From positions 1 to 34,083 of IMG/VR virus record IMGVR_UViG_3300045970_000063: a stretch of DNA of 34,083 bases; one strand, 5' to 3'. Each line of letters begins with the position of its first letter. Position 1 is the stretch's first letter. The notes beneath the pieces are model-generated. The model searched no databases, was not told the origin of the DNA, and was given only the letters and a program-made list of their open reading frames with translations. Below, one piece after another: positions 24,405-32,372 of the stretch. This DNA comes from a virus. Made by a program: the position numbers and the translations under genes.

Positions 24405-24614
24405 CTCTCACTTTGTGTATCGTATAAAATGCTCAATCCGCAACCGACAAGTTATTTAGTAAACGGAATTATTTGGGGGACAATAAGTTATTAAATTTAC
24501 ACACGACCAATAAAAAAAATTCATGTAACTCGTTCAAATGATAGAATTAAGTAATAACGCAAGAAACAAATGCAGTAACAAAACCAAGAAAGAATTTAAG
24601 GGAGAAAGACCTAA
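24405..24614 (+). promoter_or_regulatory. Leader and promoter region of the major capsid gene
   Basis: A 210-base gap between the inverted endonuclease and the capsid gene. TATAAAAT at 24423-24430 resembles the late box. A second possible promoter is TTCATG with TAGAAT 16 bases later (about 24529-24556). AAGTTATT occurs twice, and TAACTCGTT (in the line 24481-24540) recurs in the tail-tube leader. AAGGGAG precedes the start by about 10 bases. Which box is used cannot be told from sequence. Confidence 0.45.
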
Positions 24615-26207
24615 ATGTTAAATCAAGAACCTCTATTAGAAGATAAGGTTAGATCAATTCTCAAGCGAGATGAAGAAGTAGCCAAATCCCGTGGCCGTAG
24701 TCCTTACTGGGCCGGTATCATGGAACACCTCCAGGGCATCAAGGACCCCGATACTCGTAATACAGTATTCATGCACACCGTGCAGTCCATGAAGTATGCT
24801 CTATCACTATCTGAAGCCACCACAACTGCTGCAACCACTCCCGGTGGTTACAACAAGGCCATGCTTCCTACCATCATTCGTCGTGTACTACCTCAGGTAG
24901 TTGCTACTAAGTTCGTAGCCACACGTCAGCTTGATGTACCTACACAGATCATCCAGACCTTCCGTCTCAACCGCAAGACCGCCAAGAATGGTGTTGCTGC
25001 TGGTGCAGAGTGGGCAGATCCTCAGTACAACCAACGTTATCAGAATGGTGCCACAGGCAACACTGCTACATGGCAGGGTAACAAGGCTGGACTTGATCCT
25101 AACTTCTCTAGCCAGGATGTCTCTGGTGAAGTACCAACTCAAACTGATGGTGCTGCTCCTGCTGCTGGTAACCTAGCTTTTGGTCCTTTACTTCCCGGAT
25201 CTTTTAAGGTATATCTTGTATCTAAGACAAATCCTCGCACCCGTACATTGCTTGCTTATGATAACGGCGCTGGACTATTAATTTCTGCTCACGCCTCTTC
25301 TGGTACTGCTATTGGTTCTCCAACTGCTGCCGCTATTACCAATTATGGTCTATTAAACGGAACAGCTCCTGCTGTTGATACTTCTACCTTCACTGCTCCT
25401 ACCTCAGGTGCTACTGAAGCTTCTACCCAGTTTGAATATGATTATTCATTCTCTCTAGAGCGTAATAAGACTGGTCTTTCTGAAGTCAGTTTCGCAATGG
25501 ATACCATCCAGGTTTCTGCCAAGGCTCGTAAGAACTTTGCCCAGATCTCTGCTGAAGCTATCCAGGATCTTGAAGCTTACACAGATGGCAAGCTTGACGC
25601 CCTAAAGGAACTAGTAACTGCCATGACTGAAACAATGGCTCTTGAAATCGACCAGGAACTTACCCTCGCCATGATGAATGCTGCCGGTAAGACTGCTACT
25701 TGGGATTCTGTTTATCCTTCTAATCAGTTCCGTGGTACACAGGCCGAATACAACCAGACACTCGTCCACAAGATGAATTTCGTTTCTAACGATATGTCTG
25801 TTGATTACCTCCGTGGTGATGATTTCTTCGCTATTTGCCACCCTCACGTTTTCAATATTCTCCAGAACACTAACAACTTCAAGATGACAGATCTAAACCA
25901 TCTCCATCAGGGTGAATTCAATGTTTCTGCTGAGAAGGTTGGAACTATTGATTCTTACACTATTGCTAAGAATGCTTATCACCCACAGTCCGACAAGATG
26001 CTAATGGGTTACACTTCTAAGGATCTAGCTAAGGCTCCTTACGCCTATTTCCCCTATGTTACGTATTTAACTCCACCACAGGCTGACGTGCTTTCTGGTG
26101 ACATGTTCTCTACCATCGTTGGCCTCCAACAGAGATATGACCACAAGGTCCTCTTAGATGGTAAGTACGGTCTTGCTAACCTTCAGGTACAGAATCTGTA
26201 CGCTTAA
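24615..26207 (+). CDS. Major capsid protein, T4 gp23-like
   Basis: Builds the head shell (HK97-type fold). 530 residues, close to T4 gp23 (521). The helical ARKNFAQISAEAIQDLEAYT and TETMALEIDQELTLAMM near residues 300-350 are the gp23 spine-helix region; RRVLPQVVATKFVATRQLD near 90 is the start of the mature protein. A protease site LSE/A falls at E67-A68; T4 gp23 is cut after residue 65. The 67-residue front piece is charged and helical, as a scaffold-like delta region should be. Codons are strongly biased to preferred C-ending ones, as expected of the most abundant protein. It has its own leader and terminator, so it is a single high-output unit. Confidence 0.95.
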   Translation: MLNQEPLLEDKVRSILKRDEEVAKSRGRSPYWAGIMEHLQGIKDPDTRNTVFMHTVQSMKYALSLSEATTTAATTPGGYNKAMLPTIIRRVLPQVVATKFVATRQLDVPTQIIQTFRLNRKTAKNGVAAGAEWADPQYNQRYQNGATGNTATWQGNKAGLDPNFSSQDVSGEVPTQTDGAAPAAGNLAFGPLLPGSFKVYLVSKTNPRTRTLLAYDNGAGLLISAHASSGTAIGSPTAAAITNYGLLNGTAPAVDTSTFTAPTSGATEASTQFEYDYSFSLERNKTGLSEVSFAMDTIQVSAKARKNFAQISAEAIQDLEAYTDGKLDALKELVTAMTETMALEIDQELTLAMMNAAGKTATWDSVYPSNQFRGTQAEYNQTLVHKMNFVSNDMSVDYLRGDDFFAICHPHVFNILQNTNNFKMTDLNHLHQGEFNVSAEKVGTIDSYTIAKNAYHPQSDKMLMGYTSKDLAKAPYAYFPYVTYLTPPQADVLSGDMFSTIVGLQQRYDHKVLLDGKYGLANLQVQNLYA

Positions 26208-26232
26208 TTTGACTGATTAATCAGTTTTTCGT

Positions 26233-26262
26233 GAAGCCCTCCTAATACGAGGGCTTCTTTTT
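26233..26262 (+). terminator. Strong intrinsic terminator after capsid gene
   Basis: GAAGCCCTC (26233-26241) pairs with GAGGGCTTC (26249-26257) over 9 bases and is followed by five T. A small palindrome, ACTGATTAATCAGT with five T, lies just before it. The AAGG that could serve the next gene begins right after the T-run. Confidence 0.9.
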
Positions 26263-26270
26263 AAGGTCTT

Positions 26271-27029
26271 TTGAACGATATATTAATGGGGTGCCTTGTG
26301 CGAAATAAAACTCAATATATGACTGTGCTTGAAACGTTCCATAAACATAATGGAACGAGAAATATTTTATTTGTAAAATGTCTTTGTATTTGTGGCAACA
26401 CTTGCGAAGTTCGAAAGCAGGATTTTTATTCAATTAAGAAAGTTTCTTGCGGATGTTTGAAAAATAGTTTGATAAGTCAACAAAACATTAAAGAGATACC
26501 AAAAGGTACTAAATTTGGATATCTTACTGTTGTAAAACGGATAGAAGAGCGTTCAACTGAGGGTTATAAATATGAGTGTCTATGCGATTGCGGAACTACT
26601 ATATCAGTTTATTACAATAGACTTAAACGAGAAGAAACTAAATCTTGCGGGTGTTCTAGTTTAAAACTTAATAGTTTAAATAATGGCGGTACTGGAATAC
26701 CATACGAGACTATTAAGCTGCAAAGAGCTATCAGGGCTTGCCCTAGGTATAGAAATTTCGTTAAAAAGGCATTGATTAGGTCTGGAGGAAAATCAGAGTT
26801 GTCTGGAGATACAGACGAAAAGTTATGCGTACATCATAAAACATCTGTGTCAGCGTTAATAGAAAAGCACCAATTAACTATTGGTACGTTTATGACTTGT
26901 AAAGACTTATTCTCATTAGACAACGCGATTGTTTTAACAGAACAAGAACATAGAGACTATCACGCAGTCTCTGGACATAAATGTATTATGACTGACTGGG
27001 AAACTTACAGTAAAGCTGTAATTAAATAG
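26271..27029 (+). CDS. HNH homing endonuclease with two zinc modules
   Basis: Two Cys-rich modules of the same kind, CLCICGNTCEV...SCGC (37-62) and CLCDCGTTISV...SCGC (103-128), are followed by an HNH-type nuclease: CVHHK (186-190), the Asn of LDNAIVLT (218) and H227/H231 in EHRDYH. This layout is frequent in phage mobile endonucleases. The start is uncertain: TTG at 26271 has AAGG four bases ahead, ATG at 26286 has none, and ATG at 26319 begins where the first module does. It sits between the capsid terminator and the tail tube. Codons are AT-rich compared with the capsid gene, suggesting separate origin. No copied host-gene end was found beside it. Confidence 0.85.
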   Translation: MNDILMGCLVRNKTQYMTVLETFHKHNGTRNILFVKCLCICGNTCEVRKQDFYSIKKVSCGCLKNSLISQQNIKEIPKGTKFGYLTVVKRIEERSTEGYKYECLCDCGTTISVYYNRLKREETKSCGCSSLKLNSLNNGGTGIPYETIKLQRAIRACPRYRNFVKKALIRSGGKSELSGDTDEKLCVHHKTSVSALIEKHQLTIGTFMTCKDLFSLDNAIVLTEQEHRDYHAVSGHKCIMTDWETYSKAVIK

Positions 27030-27090
27030 TAGAGATTTTTAATACAGTAAATCAATAAAACACATAACTCGTTGTAAAGGAACTATTTAT

Positions 27091-27582
27091 ATGTCAGAGC
27101 GCCTCATGGGTTGGGTAAACAATCTAGCTGAACCAAAGAGAATGAACCGATTTGAACTTCTACTGGAAGATGACTTACGTCTAACTTGCCACCAGGTAAG
27201 TATTCCAAGTATCAAGGTGACTGAAGTCCCAATCGACAGAATGCATGAAAAGTACTATGTTGCTAGTTCTAAAGTAGAATATGATGCCGTTAAGCTTGTT
27301 TTCTACGATTTCGTAGATAATAAGGCCGCTAAGGCTCTTCTAGCATGGTACGGAAAAATATATGAACAGGGAACCTCTCTAATGGGCTATCCAGCCGATT
27401 ATAAGAGAGACGTTACACTGCTAGTTTACGGACCTGACCACTCCATCGTTGAGTCTTGGTTGTTCGTAGGCGCTTTCCCACTCGACATGGTTCGTGGCAA
27501 TATGGACTGGAAAGAGGGAACTAGTGTACGAAACATTGAAGTTAACCTACGCATAGATCAAGCCAAGCTAACCCTGAGCTAA
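27091..27582 (+). CDS. Tail tube protein, T4 gp19-like
   Basis: Forms the inner tube of the contractile tail. 163 residues, the exact length of T4 gp19. The familiar order of motifs is present: MNRFELLLED near the start, HQVSIPSIKVTEVPIDRM, KLVFYDFVDNKAAKALLAW, VTLLVYGPDHSIVESWLFVG and AFPLDMVRGNMDWKEGT. The start has AAAGGA nine bases upstream. The leader shares TAACTCGTT with the capsid leader. It is followed 23 bases later by the sheath gene; in T4 the sheath comes first. Confidence 0.94.
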   Translation: MSERLMGWVNNLAEPKRMNRFELLLEDDLRLTCHQVSIPSIKVTEVPIDRMHEKYYVASSKVEYDAVKLVFYDFVDNKAAKALLAWYGKIYEQGTSLMGYPADYKRDVTLLVYGPDHSIVESWLFVGAFPLDMVRGNMDWKEGTSVRNIEVNLRIDQAKLTLS

Positions 27583-27605
27583 AAATTTTTTAAGGATTAC
27601 CAAAA

Positions 27606-30527
27606 ATGACACAGTTTATTTCACCTGGTGTGTATGTACTTGAGAAAGATTTATCTCAGTATGTGTCTGATCTATCTTCAACTATTGTTGCTATGGTAGG
27701 AACTGCAGACAAAGGACCCACAAATACACCAACATTAATTACCTCCGCTGCTGAGTTTACAGCTACTTTCGGAAAACTAAATCCTAATCACTATATGGGC
27801 TATGCTGCCCTTGCTTATCTAAAGCAGGGTTCTATCCTCTATGTTACTAGGGTTGCTGCTTCTGATTCTGCTAAAGCTAAGCTCACCGTTCCAGTCCCAG
27901 CTTCATACACTCCCTATGCTGGTAATTGGGCACTAACTTCTCAAACAGCTAACTCTGCTGTATTTACTGTAACAAATGCTCCTACAACAGCTAATCTAAC
28001 TATTACAACTCCCGCTGGCCCAGCTTTACCTATTGTAAATTGGGTTGGTGGAAATTGGAAATCTGCTGGTATAGTTGCTGGCTCCAGACTTACTTTTACA
28101 TCTTTCACTACTGCTGGTAATAATGCCACTTTCGTAGTTGAAGCTGTGGATGCCATCAATCCTGCTCTTCTTACCCTAGTTTCTGGTTCTACTGTAACAG
28201 CAGAAGTTGGTGTTGGTGTAACCTTTATTTCTAGTGATAATGAATTAGTAGCTCTTCAAGATGCTAGTTTTAAGCTTCCTGGATTTGATTTCACAGATAC
28301 TACTGGTGTTGCTACCATCAAAACTAAGCTTGGTTCCGATCTTTATAGCTATGGCTTAAATACTTCTCTAGTTGAGCAGTATGTTAAGGGTAGGGAATTT
28401 AAGATCACTTCTGGTGTAGGTAAAGATAGTTTCGCTACCATTACTGATATGGCTCGTGTAGACACGTCTACTATGGACATCACCGTTGATCCTAAGAAGT
28501 TTAATGTATTTAACTCACCTTTGTTAACTACCGCTACTGGTTCTTTGCTCTTTAAAACAGGAGTAGTACCTTCTAGTAATGCAGTTCTAGCTACTATCGG
28601 CAGTACTTCTACTGGGGGTACTATTGATTTAATCTTTAACGAGCCTGTAAGTCTTACTACATCAGGTGCTAAAGATACTTTAGTCACTACCTTAAATGCC
28701 GGTGGTTCTGGGGCTGTTACAGCTTTAGATGGTTTAGTATTGTTAAGTGGTATTAATGTAACTATTAAGGTTCCTTTATATTACACCACTACTGTTATTG
28801 CCGGAGAAGATGCTAAAAATGCTGCCCTAGTGACAGCAATTATATCCGCTATAATTACTGCCTTTAGATCTGGATCTGTAGGTTCTGGGGCTCTCTTAAC
28901 TGCCTCTGCCGTAATGAAAGCCGTTTCAAATGGAATTACCGGTATTGGCTCTGTTGATCCTATTACTGGTGTATCTGCTGGTGTTAAGTCTGCCGTAGTC
29001 CAGGCCGATGGAGTAACTGTTGCACTTTCTGCTATTGTAGTTGGTGCTTATGGTAATTTAGATCCGGAGGCTATTGGAACGGTTGTAACTTCTACACCCA
29101 TTCAGATTTCTGGTTCTTTCTCTACTGATCTTTATAGACCTACTTGGGTAGTTTCAACTGCTGGATCCTCTAAGGTTCCTACGCTCTTTAAATTCACTTC
29201 TATCGGTGAAGCCGATCTATCTAATATTGCTGTTACTGTTGGTATTAATAATATCACTAAGGTAGATAAGTTTGGTAACTTACTTTACAATGTAAGTCTA
29301 TTCTCTAGAGTTTCTAGCAATACTGTTCCTAGTACTAGTACTCTTCAAAGTGATTTCCTTTTACTGGAATCTTTTGAAGGTACTCCAGAAGTTCTACAAT
29401 CTACTATTAATGCTAATTCTTCTTATATTAACTTAAAACTAGACTATGCTACTGACGATACTATTGATTACCATACTGGCTTATCAACCTATGGAACTTA
29501 TCCTGATTATCTTACCAGCTCTTTCGGCCTTGTTGGCGATTTGAGTGGGTTAGGAGCCGTTTCTGGTTACCAGAGCACGGTAGTATCTGGAACGTTAATT
29601 CTTCCTGTTTACTCTAACTTCCTTCTTGGTGGTTCTTTAGGTAGTGTTATTAGCAAAAGTGACATCTTAGGTGAATCCAGTGCTAAAACTGGTGTTTACT
29701 CTTTCGCTGATCCTGAACAGATTGACATCAACCTATTAGTTGCTCCAGGTTGGTCTGCCGATCCTACCGTAGCCAAGGGTATGGTAGCCCTCTGTGAGAA
29801 GAGAAGCGACTGTATGGCCATCCTAGATACTCCCTTTGGCCTTTCTGTACAGAACGTAATCAATTATAAGAATAACGTCCTTAATATTAATAGTAATTAT
29901 GCTGCTATCTATTATCCTTGGGTTAAGATTACAGATACTACTAACTCTAAAGACATCTTTGTTCCTCCCAGCGGTCTAGTAGCTGGTCAGTATGCTTATA
30001 GCGATCTTGTTGGTGAAGTCTTCTCTGCTCCAGCTGGCCGTAATCGTGGTAACCTAACAGAAGCCCTAGCTACTGAACGTATCCTAAACCAGGGTGATCG
30101 TGATCTATTAACCTTAGCTCACATCAATCCAATTCACTTTGAAGCTGGTTATGGAATCTACATCCGTGGTCAGATGACCATGCAGAGTGCCACAACTGCC
30201 CTTGATCGTGTCAATGTTCGTAGACTATTACTCAATCTCCGTAAGGTTATTGCTACAGCTTCTAAGTCCTTTGAGTTCGAGCCTGGTGATTCTATCACCG
30301 CTCTTCGCCTCAAGCAGCTTGCTGAATCTACTCTTGAGAATCGTCTCCGTAAGGGTGCTATTCGTAGCTACATCGTAGATGTTGGTCCTACTGTCAATAC
30401 TGCTTCTACCTTAGAGAATAACGAGCTTAGAATGGAAATCTCTATCGTACCCACTAAGACTGCTGAAAAGATTATCGAAGTCTTCAACATCTTAGGTCAG
30501 GGCCAGGGAATCAGTCTAGGCGCTTAA
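27606..30527 (+). CDS. Tail sheath protein, T4 gp18-like, with large insertion
   Basis: Contracts to drive the tube through the host envelope. The N-terminus, SPGVYVLEKD...VGTADKGPTNTPTLIT (7-45), and the C-terminal 265 residues (from ILLVAPGWS-like NLLVAPGWSADPTVAKG near 710, through LTLAHINPIHFEAGYGIYI and VNVRRLLLNLRKVI) are classic sheath core. Between about 100 and 690 lies a Thr/Ser/Val-rich beta segment of several hundred residues. One part (NWVGGNWKSAGIVAGSRLTF) looks like a small beta domain common in phage tail proteins. At 973 aa it is about 300 longer than T4 gp18 (659). The extra domains probably point outward on the tail. Terminator follows. Confidence 0.93.
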   Translation: MTQFISPGVYVLEKDLSQYVSDLSSTIVAMVGTADKGPTNTPTLITSAAEFTATFGKLNPNHYMGYAALAYLKQGSILYVTRVAASDSAKAKLTVPVPASYTPYAGNWALTSQTANSAVFTVTNAPTTANLTITTPAGPALPIVNWVGGNWKSAGIVAGSRLTFTSFTTAGNNATFVVEAVDAINPALLTLVSGSTVTAEVGVGVTFISSDNELVALQDASFKLPGFDFTDTTGVATIKTKLGSDLYSYGLNTSLVEQYVKGREFKITSGVGKDSFATITDMARVDTSTMDITVDPKKFNVFNSPLLTTATGSLLFKTGVVPSSNAVLATIGSTSTGGTIDLIFNEPVSLTTSGAKDTLVTTLNAGGSGAVTALDGLVLLSGINVTIKVPLYYTTTVIAGEDAKNAALVTAIISAIITAFRSGSVGSGALLTASAVMKAVSNGITGIGSVDPITGVSAGVKSAVVQADGVTVALSAIVVGAYGNLDPEAIGTVVTSTPIQISGSFSTDLYRPTWVVSTAGSSKVPTLFKFTSIGEADLSNIAVTVGINNITKVDKFGNLLYNVSLFSRVSSNTVPSTSTLQSDFLLLESFEGTPEVLQSTINANSSYINLKLDYATDDTIDYHTGLSTYGTYPDYLTSSFGLVGDLSGLGAVSGYQSTVVSGTLILPVYSNFLLGGSLGSVISKSDILGESSAKTGVYSFADPEQIDINLLVAPGWSADPTVAKGMVALCEKRSDCMAILDTPFGLSVQNVINYKNNVLNINSNYAAIYYPWVKITDTTNSKDIFVPPSGLVAGQYAYSDLVGEVFSAPAGRNRGNLTEALATERILNQGDRDLLTLAHINPIHFEAGYGIYIRGQMTMQSATTALDRVNVRRLLLNLRKVIATASKSFEFEPGDSITALRLKQLAESTLENRLRKGAIRSYIVDVGPTVNTASTLENNELRMEISIVPTKTAEKIIEVFNILGQGQGISLGA

Positions 30528-30544
30528 TCTATAAACTTATCTTC

Positions 30545-30578
30545 AGAAAAGCCCTATCTAAGTGGGGCTTTTCTTTTT
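30545..30578 (+). terminator. Intrinsic terminator after sheath gene
   Basis: AGAAAAGCCC (30545-30554) pairs with GGGCTTTTCT (30565-30574) around a 10-base loop and is followed by TTTTG. It ends the tube-sheath transcript. Confidence 0.88.
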
Positions 30579-30616
30579 GTGGAATTATATTTAGAAGGTT
30601 TTGTGTTTGGCCAAAC

Positions 30617-30641
30617 CTATACCTTCATTCTAAAGGTATAG
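30617..30641 (+). promoter_or_regulatory. Hairpin hiding the ribosome site of the next gene
   Basis: CTATACCTT (30617-30625) and AAGGTATAG (30633-30641) are perfect complements over 9 bases with a 7-base loop. The right arm contains AAAGG, the only Shine-Dalgarno for the ATG at 30646. In a transcript reading through from the sheath gene the ribosome site would be paired. A 12-base palindrome, GTTTGGCCAAAC, lies just before it. Confidence 0.7.
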
Positions 30642-30645
30642 AAAC

Positions 30646-31038
30646 ATGGAACCTTCTAAAATATGTCTTAGGTGTAAAGTAGATAAACCTTTACAGGAGT
30701 ATCGTAAACACAATGCTAAGGCAGATAAACTAACTATATATTGTAAAGACTGTCTCAGAGATACAGATAAGTTATACGAAAAGAACAATAGACAGAAAAT
30801 AAACGATAAAAAGAAAAGAATAAAGTATAAGCTAACAAAAGAAACCTATAGTAATTTAATGCTAGTTAAGCAATGTTCGATATGTAAAAGTGAGACAGGG
30901 CTTTGCATAGATCATGATCACCGTACTGGAAATGTGCGTGGATTGCTATGTAACAGTTGTAATATTGGGTTAGGCTTTTTCAAAGATGACTTACAACTTC
31001 TCAAAACAGCCATTAAATACCTGAAGCAAACTAATTAA
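30646..31038 (+). CDS. Endonuclease VII-family HNH nuclease, probably mobile
   Basis: 130 residues. The C-terminal half is the recombination endonuclease VII domain: C77-x2-C80, LCIDHDHRTGNVRGLLC (86-102) with the catalytic Asp/His, C102-x2-C105 and N106. The N-terminal half has a zinc knuckle pair, C7-x2-C10 and C33-x2-C36, as in stand-alone phage HNH proteins, joined by a very basic linker (KINDKKKRIKYKLTK). T4 gp49 of this family resolves Holliday junctions before packaging. The isolated place between sheath and tail genes and the stem-masked start fit a homing endonuclease better, but a resolvase role cannot be excluded since no other candidate is in this window. Confidence 0.85.
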   Translation: MEPSKICLRCKVDKPLQEYRKHNAKADKLTIYCKDCLRDTDKLYEKNNRQKINDKKKRIKYKLTKETYSNLMLVKQCSICKSETGLCIDHDHRTGNVRGLLCNSCNIGLGFFKDDLQLLKTAIKYLKQTN

Positions 31039-31054
31039 GTATGATAGGACTACT

Positions 31055-32371
31055 ATGGCAGATACAAGCACATTTTCACAGGCCGTAAAGGGTGGGAATA
31101 ATCCCACACAGAATACTTCTACTCTAACAGGCTTTTATGATGCTCCTAACCCACTTTTCAGGGTTATGAATCAGAACACTGTTACAGACATACAGGCCCT
31201 ATCTGATGGTAAAGTAGGTACATTTTTACAGCGCAGAAAGCTTGTAAACGGTGATGTGGCTACAATTATCAATGCGTCACTTGATTATTTCCTAGGCGAC
31301 AAGGTAAAGAACTTACCACCTATCTCTAATGAAGTTAAGCATTCTAATGCAAAAAAGACCTTCATACCTATTATCATAAAAACAGAGTTTACTTTCGATT
31401 TGTCTACACCCAAGTTTTGGGACTCACGAACTGGCCCAAGACCAGTAACTAGAGTACCTTTATATATTATCTTCGATAGTACGCCTGAAAATATCAGTTT
31501 CACAAAATCAGCTAATTGGGTGCCTAAGAACTTTTTAGGTCGACCAGAACCAATTTATACTTATAACGACAGTAGTTCAACTACCTTTAGTTTAACAGGT
31601 AAGTTCTTCGTAGAGTCTTTCGAAGCTCACGGAAGACTATTGAAAATGTCTGACTATATCATGTCTCTGGTTACACCATCACTAGTAAACTATATGCCTT
31701 CACCAGTTACTGTATTTATTGGAGAATGGAAACAACTCCGGTGTATTGTTAATAACGTTACTATTAAATACGAAGGTCCTTGGGTTGTTAAATTAGGTAA
31801 TACCGATTTTGAATTAGCTAAAACACAAGAAGAAGCTGATTTCCTGTCTTCAAACCAAGTTACTAGAAATATGAATGGTAAAGTACCTTCTCACGCTCCT
31901 TACATGTTCGAAGCAACGTTTTCCTTTACTCAGGTGGGTAGAGATAATGAAGTAAAATATGCAGAACAGGTAGTTGCTAATGGTTCTAGTAATAGTAGTG
32001 ATGTTTTAAATAGTGACGATCCTGCTCTTAGAGCTGCTTTAGAAGCTGTTGGTGGAGGTTCTCGCGCTGTAGTTCAGGTACGAGATTTAGGAGAAGACAT
32101 TCAAGGATTGTACAATTTACAAGTTAATAATACTTATACATATAATGCAAGTAAGATAGTACAAAATATTGATACTAACCTATCTTATACTACATCTGCT
32201 GAAACTATGAATTTATACGATAGTGCAAATGCCCAGCGTAGATTAGGTGATCAGGGTATGATTTCTAATGCTATTAGCGGTCAATTAGTTAAAATGGTGC
32301 AAAAGAATAATCCAAACCTTTCTAATGCACAGACTACCTCTAGCTTAAACCCTTTTAAGAAGCTATTCTAA
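31055..32371 (+). CDS. Tail or baseplate protein
   Basis: 438 residues. The middle (residues about 145-210) reads NISFTKSANWVPKNFLGRPE then a Ser/Thr-rich SFSL-type strand pattern (TTFSLTGKFFVESF). This resembles tail-tube-end and baseplate proteins that carry an aromatic, Gly-Arg, Glu-Pro segment before a beta domain. The last 100 residues are Asn/Ser/Tyr-rich and loosely structured. AGGA lies five bases before the start. It follows the sheath unit and is separated by 1 base from the next large gene, so both probably belong to one assembly module. T4 counterparts such as gp48, gp54 or gp53 are possible, but I cannot choose. Confidence 0.7.
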   Translation: MADTSTFSQAVKGGNNPTQNTSTLTGFYDAPNPLFRVMNQNTVTDIQALSDGKVGTFLQRRKLVNGDVATIINASLDYFLGDKVKNLPPISNEVKHSNAKKTFIPIIIKTEFTFDLSTPKFWDSRTGPRPVTRVPLYIIFDSTPENISFTKSANWVPKNFLGRPEPIYTYNDSSSTTFSLTGKFFVESFEAHGRLLKMSDYIMSLVTPSLVNYMPSPVTVFIGEWKQLRCIVNNVTIKYEGPWVVKLGNTDFELAKTQEEADFLSSNQVTRNMNGKVPSHAPYMFEATFSFTQVGRDNEVKYAEQVVANGSSNSSDVLNSDDPALRAALEAVGGGSRAVVQVRDLGEDIQGLYNLQVNNTYTYNASKIVQNIDTNLSYTTSAETMNLYDSANAQRRLGDQGMISNAISGQLVKMVQKNNPNLSNAQTTSSLNPFKKLF

Positions 32372-32372
32372 T

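Noticed and set aside
30605-30616. Palindrome GTTTGGCCAAAC as a protein-binding site
   Set aside because: Only one copy was found and short palindromes arise by chance; mentioned only as part of the leader.
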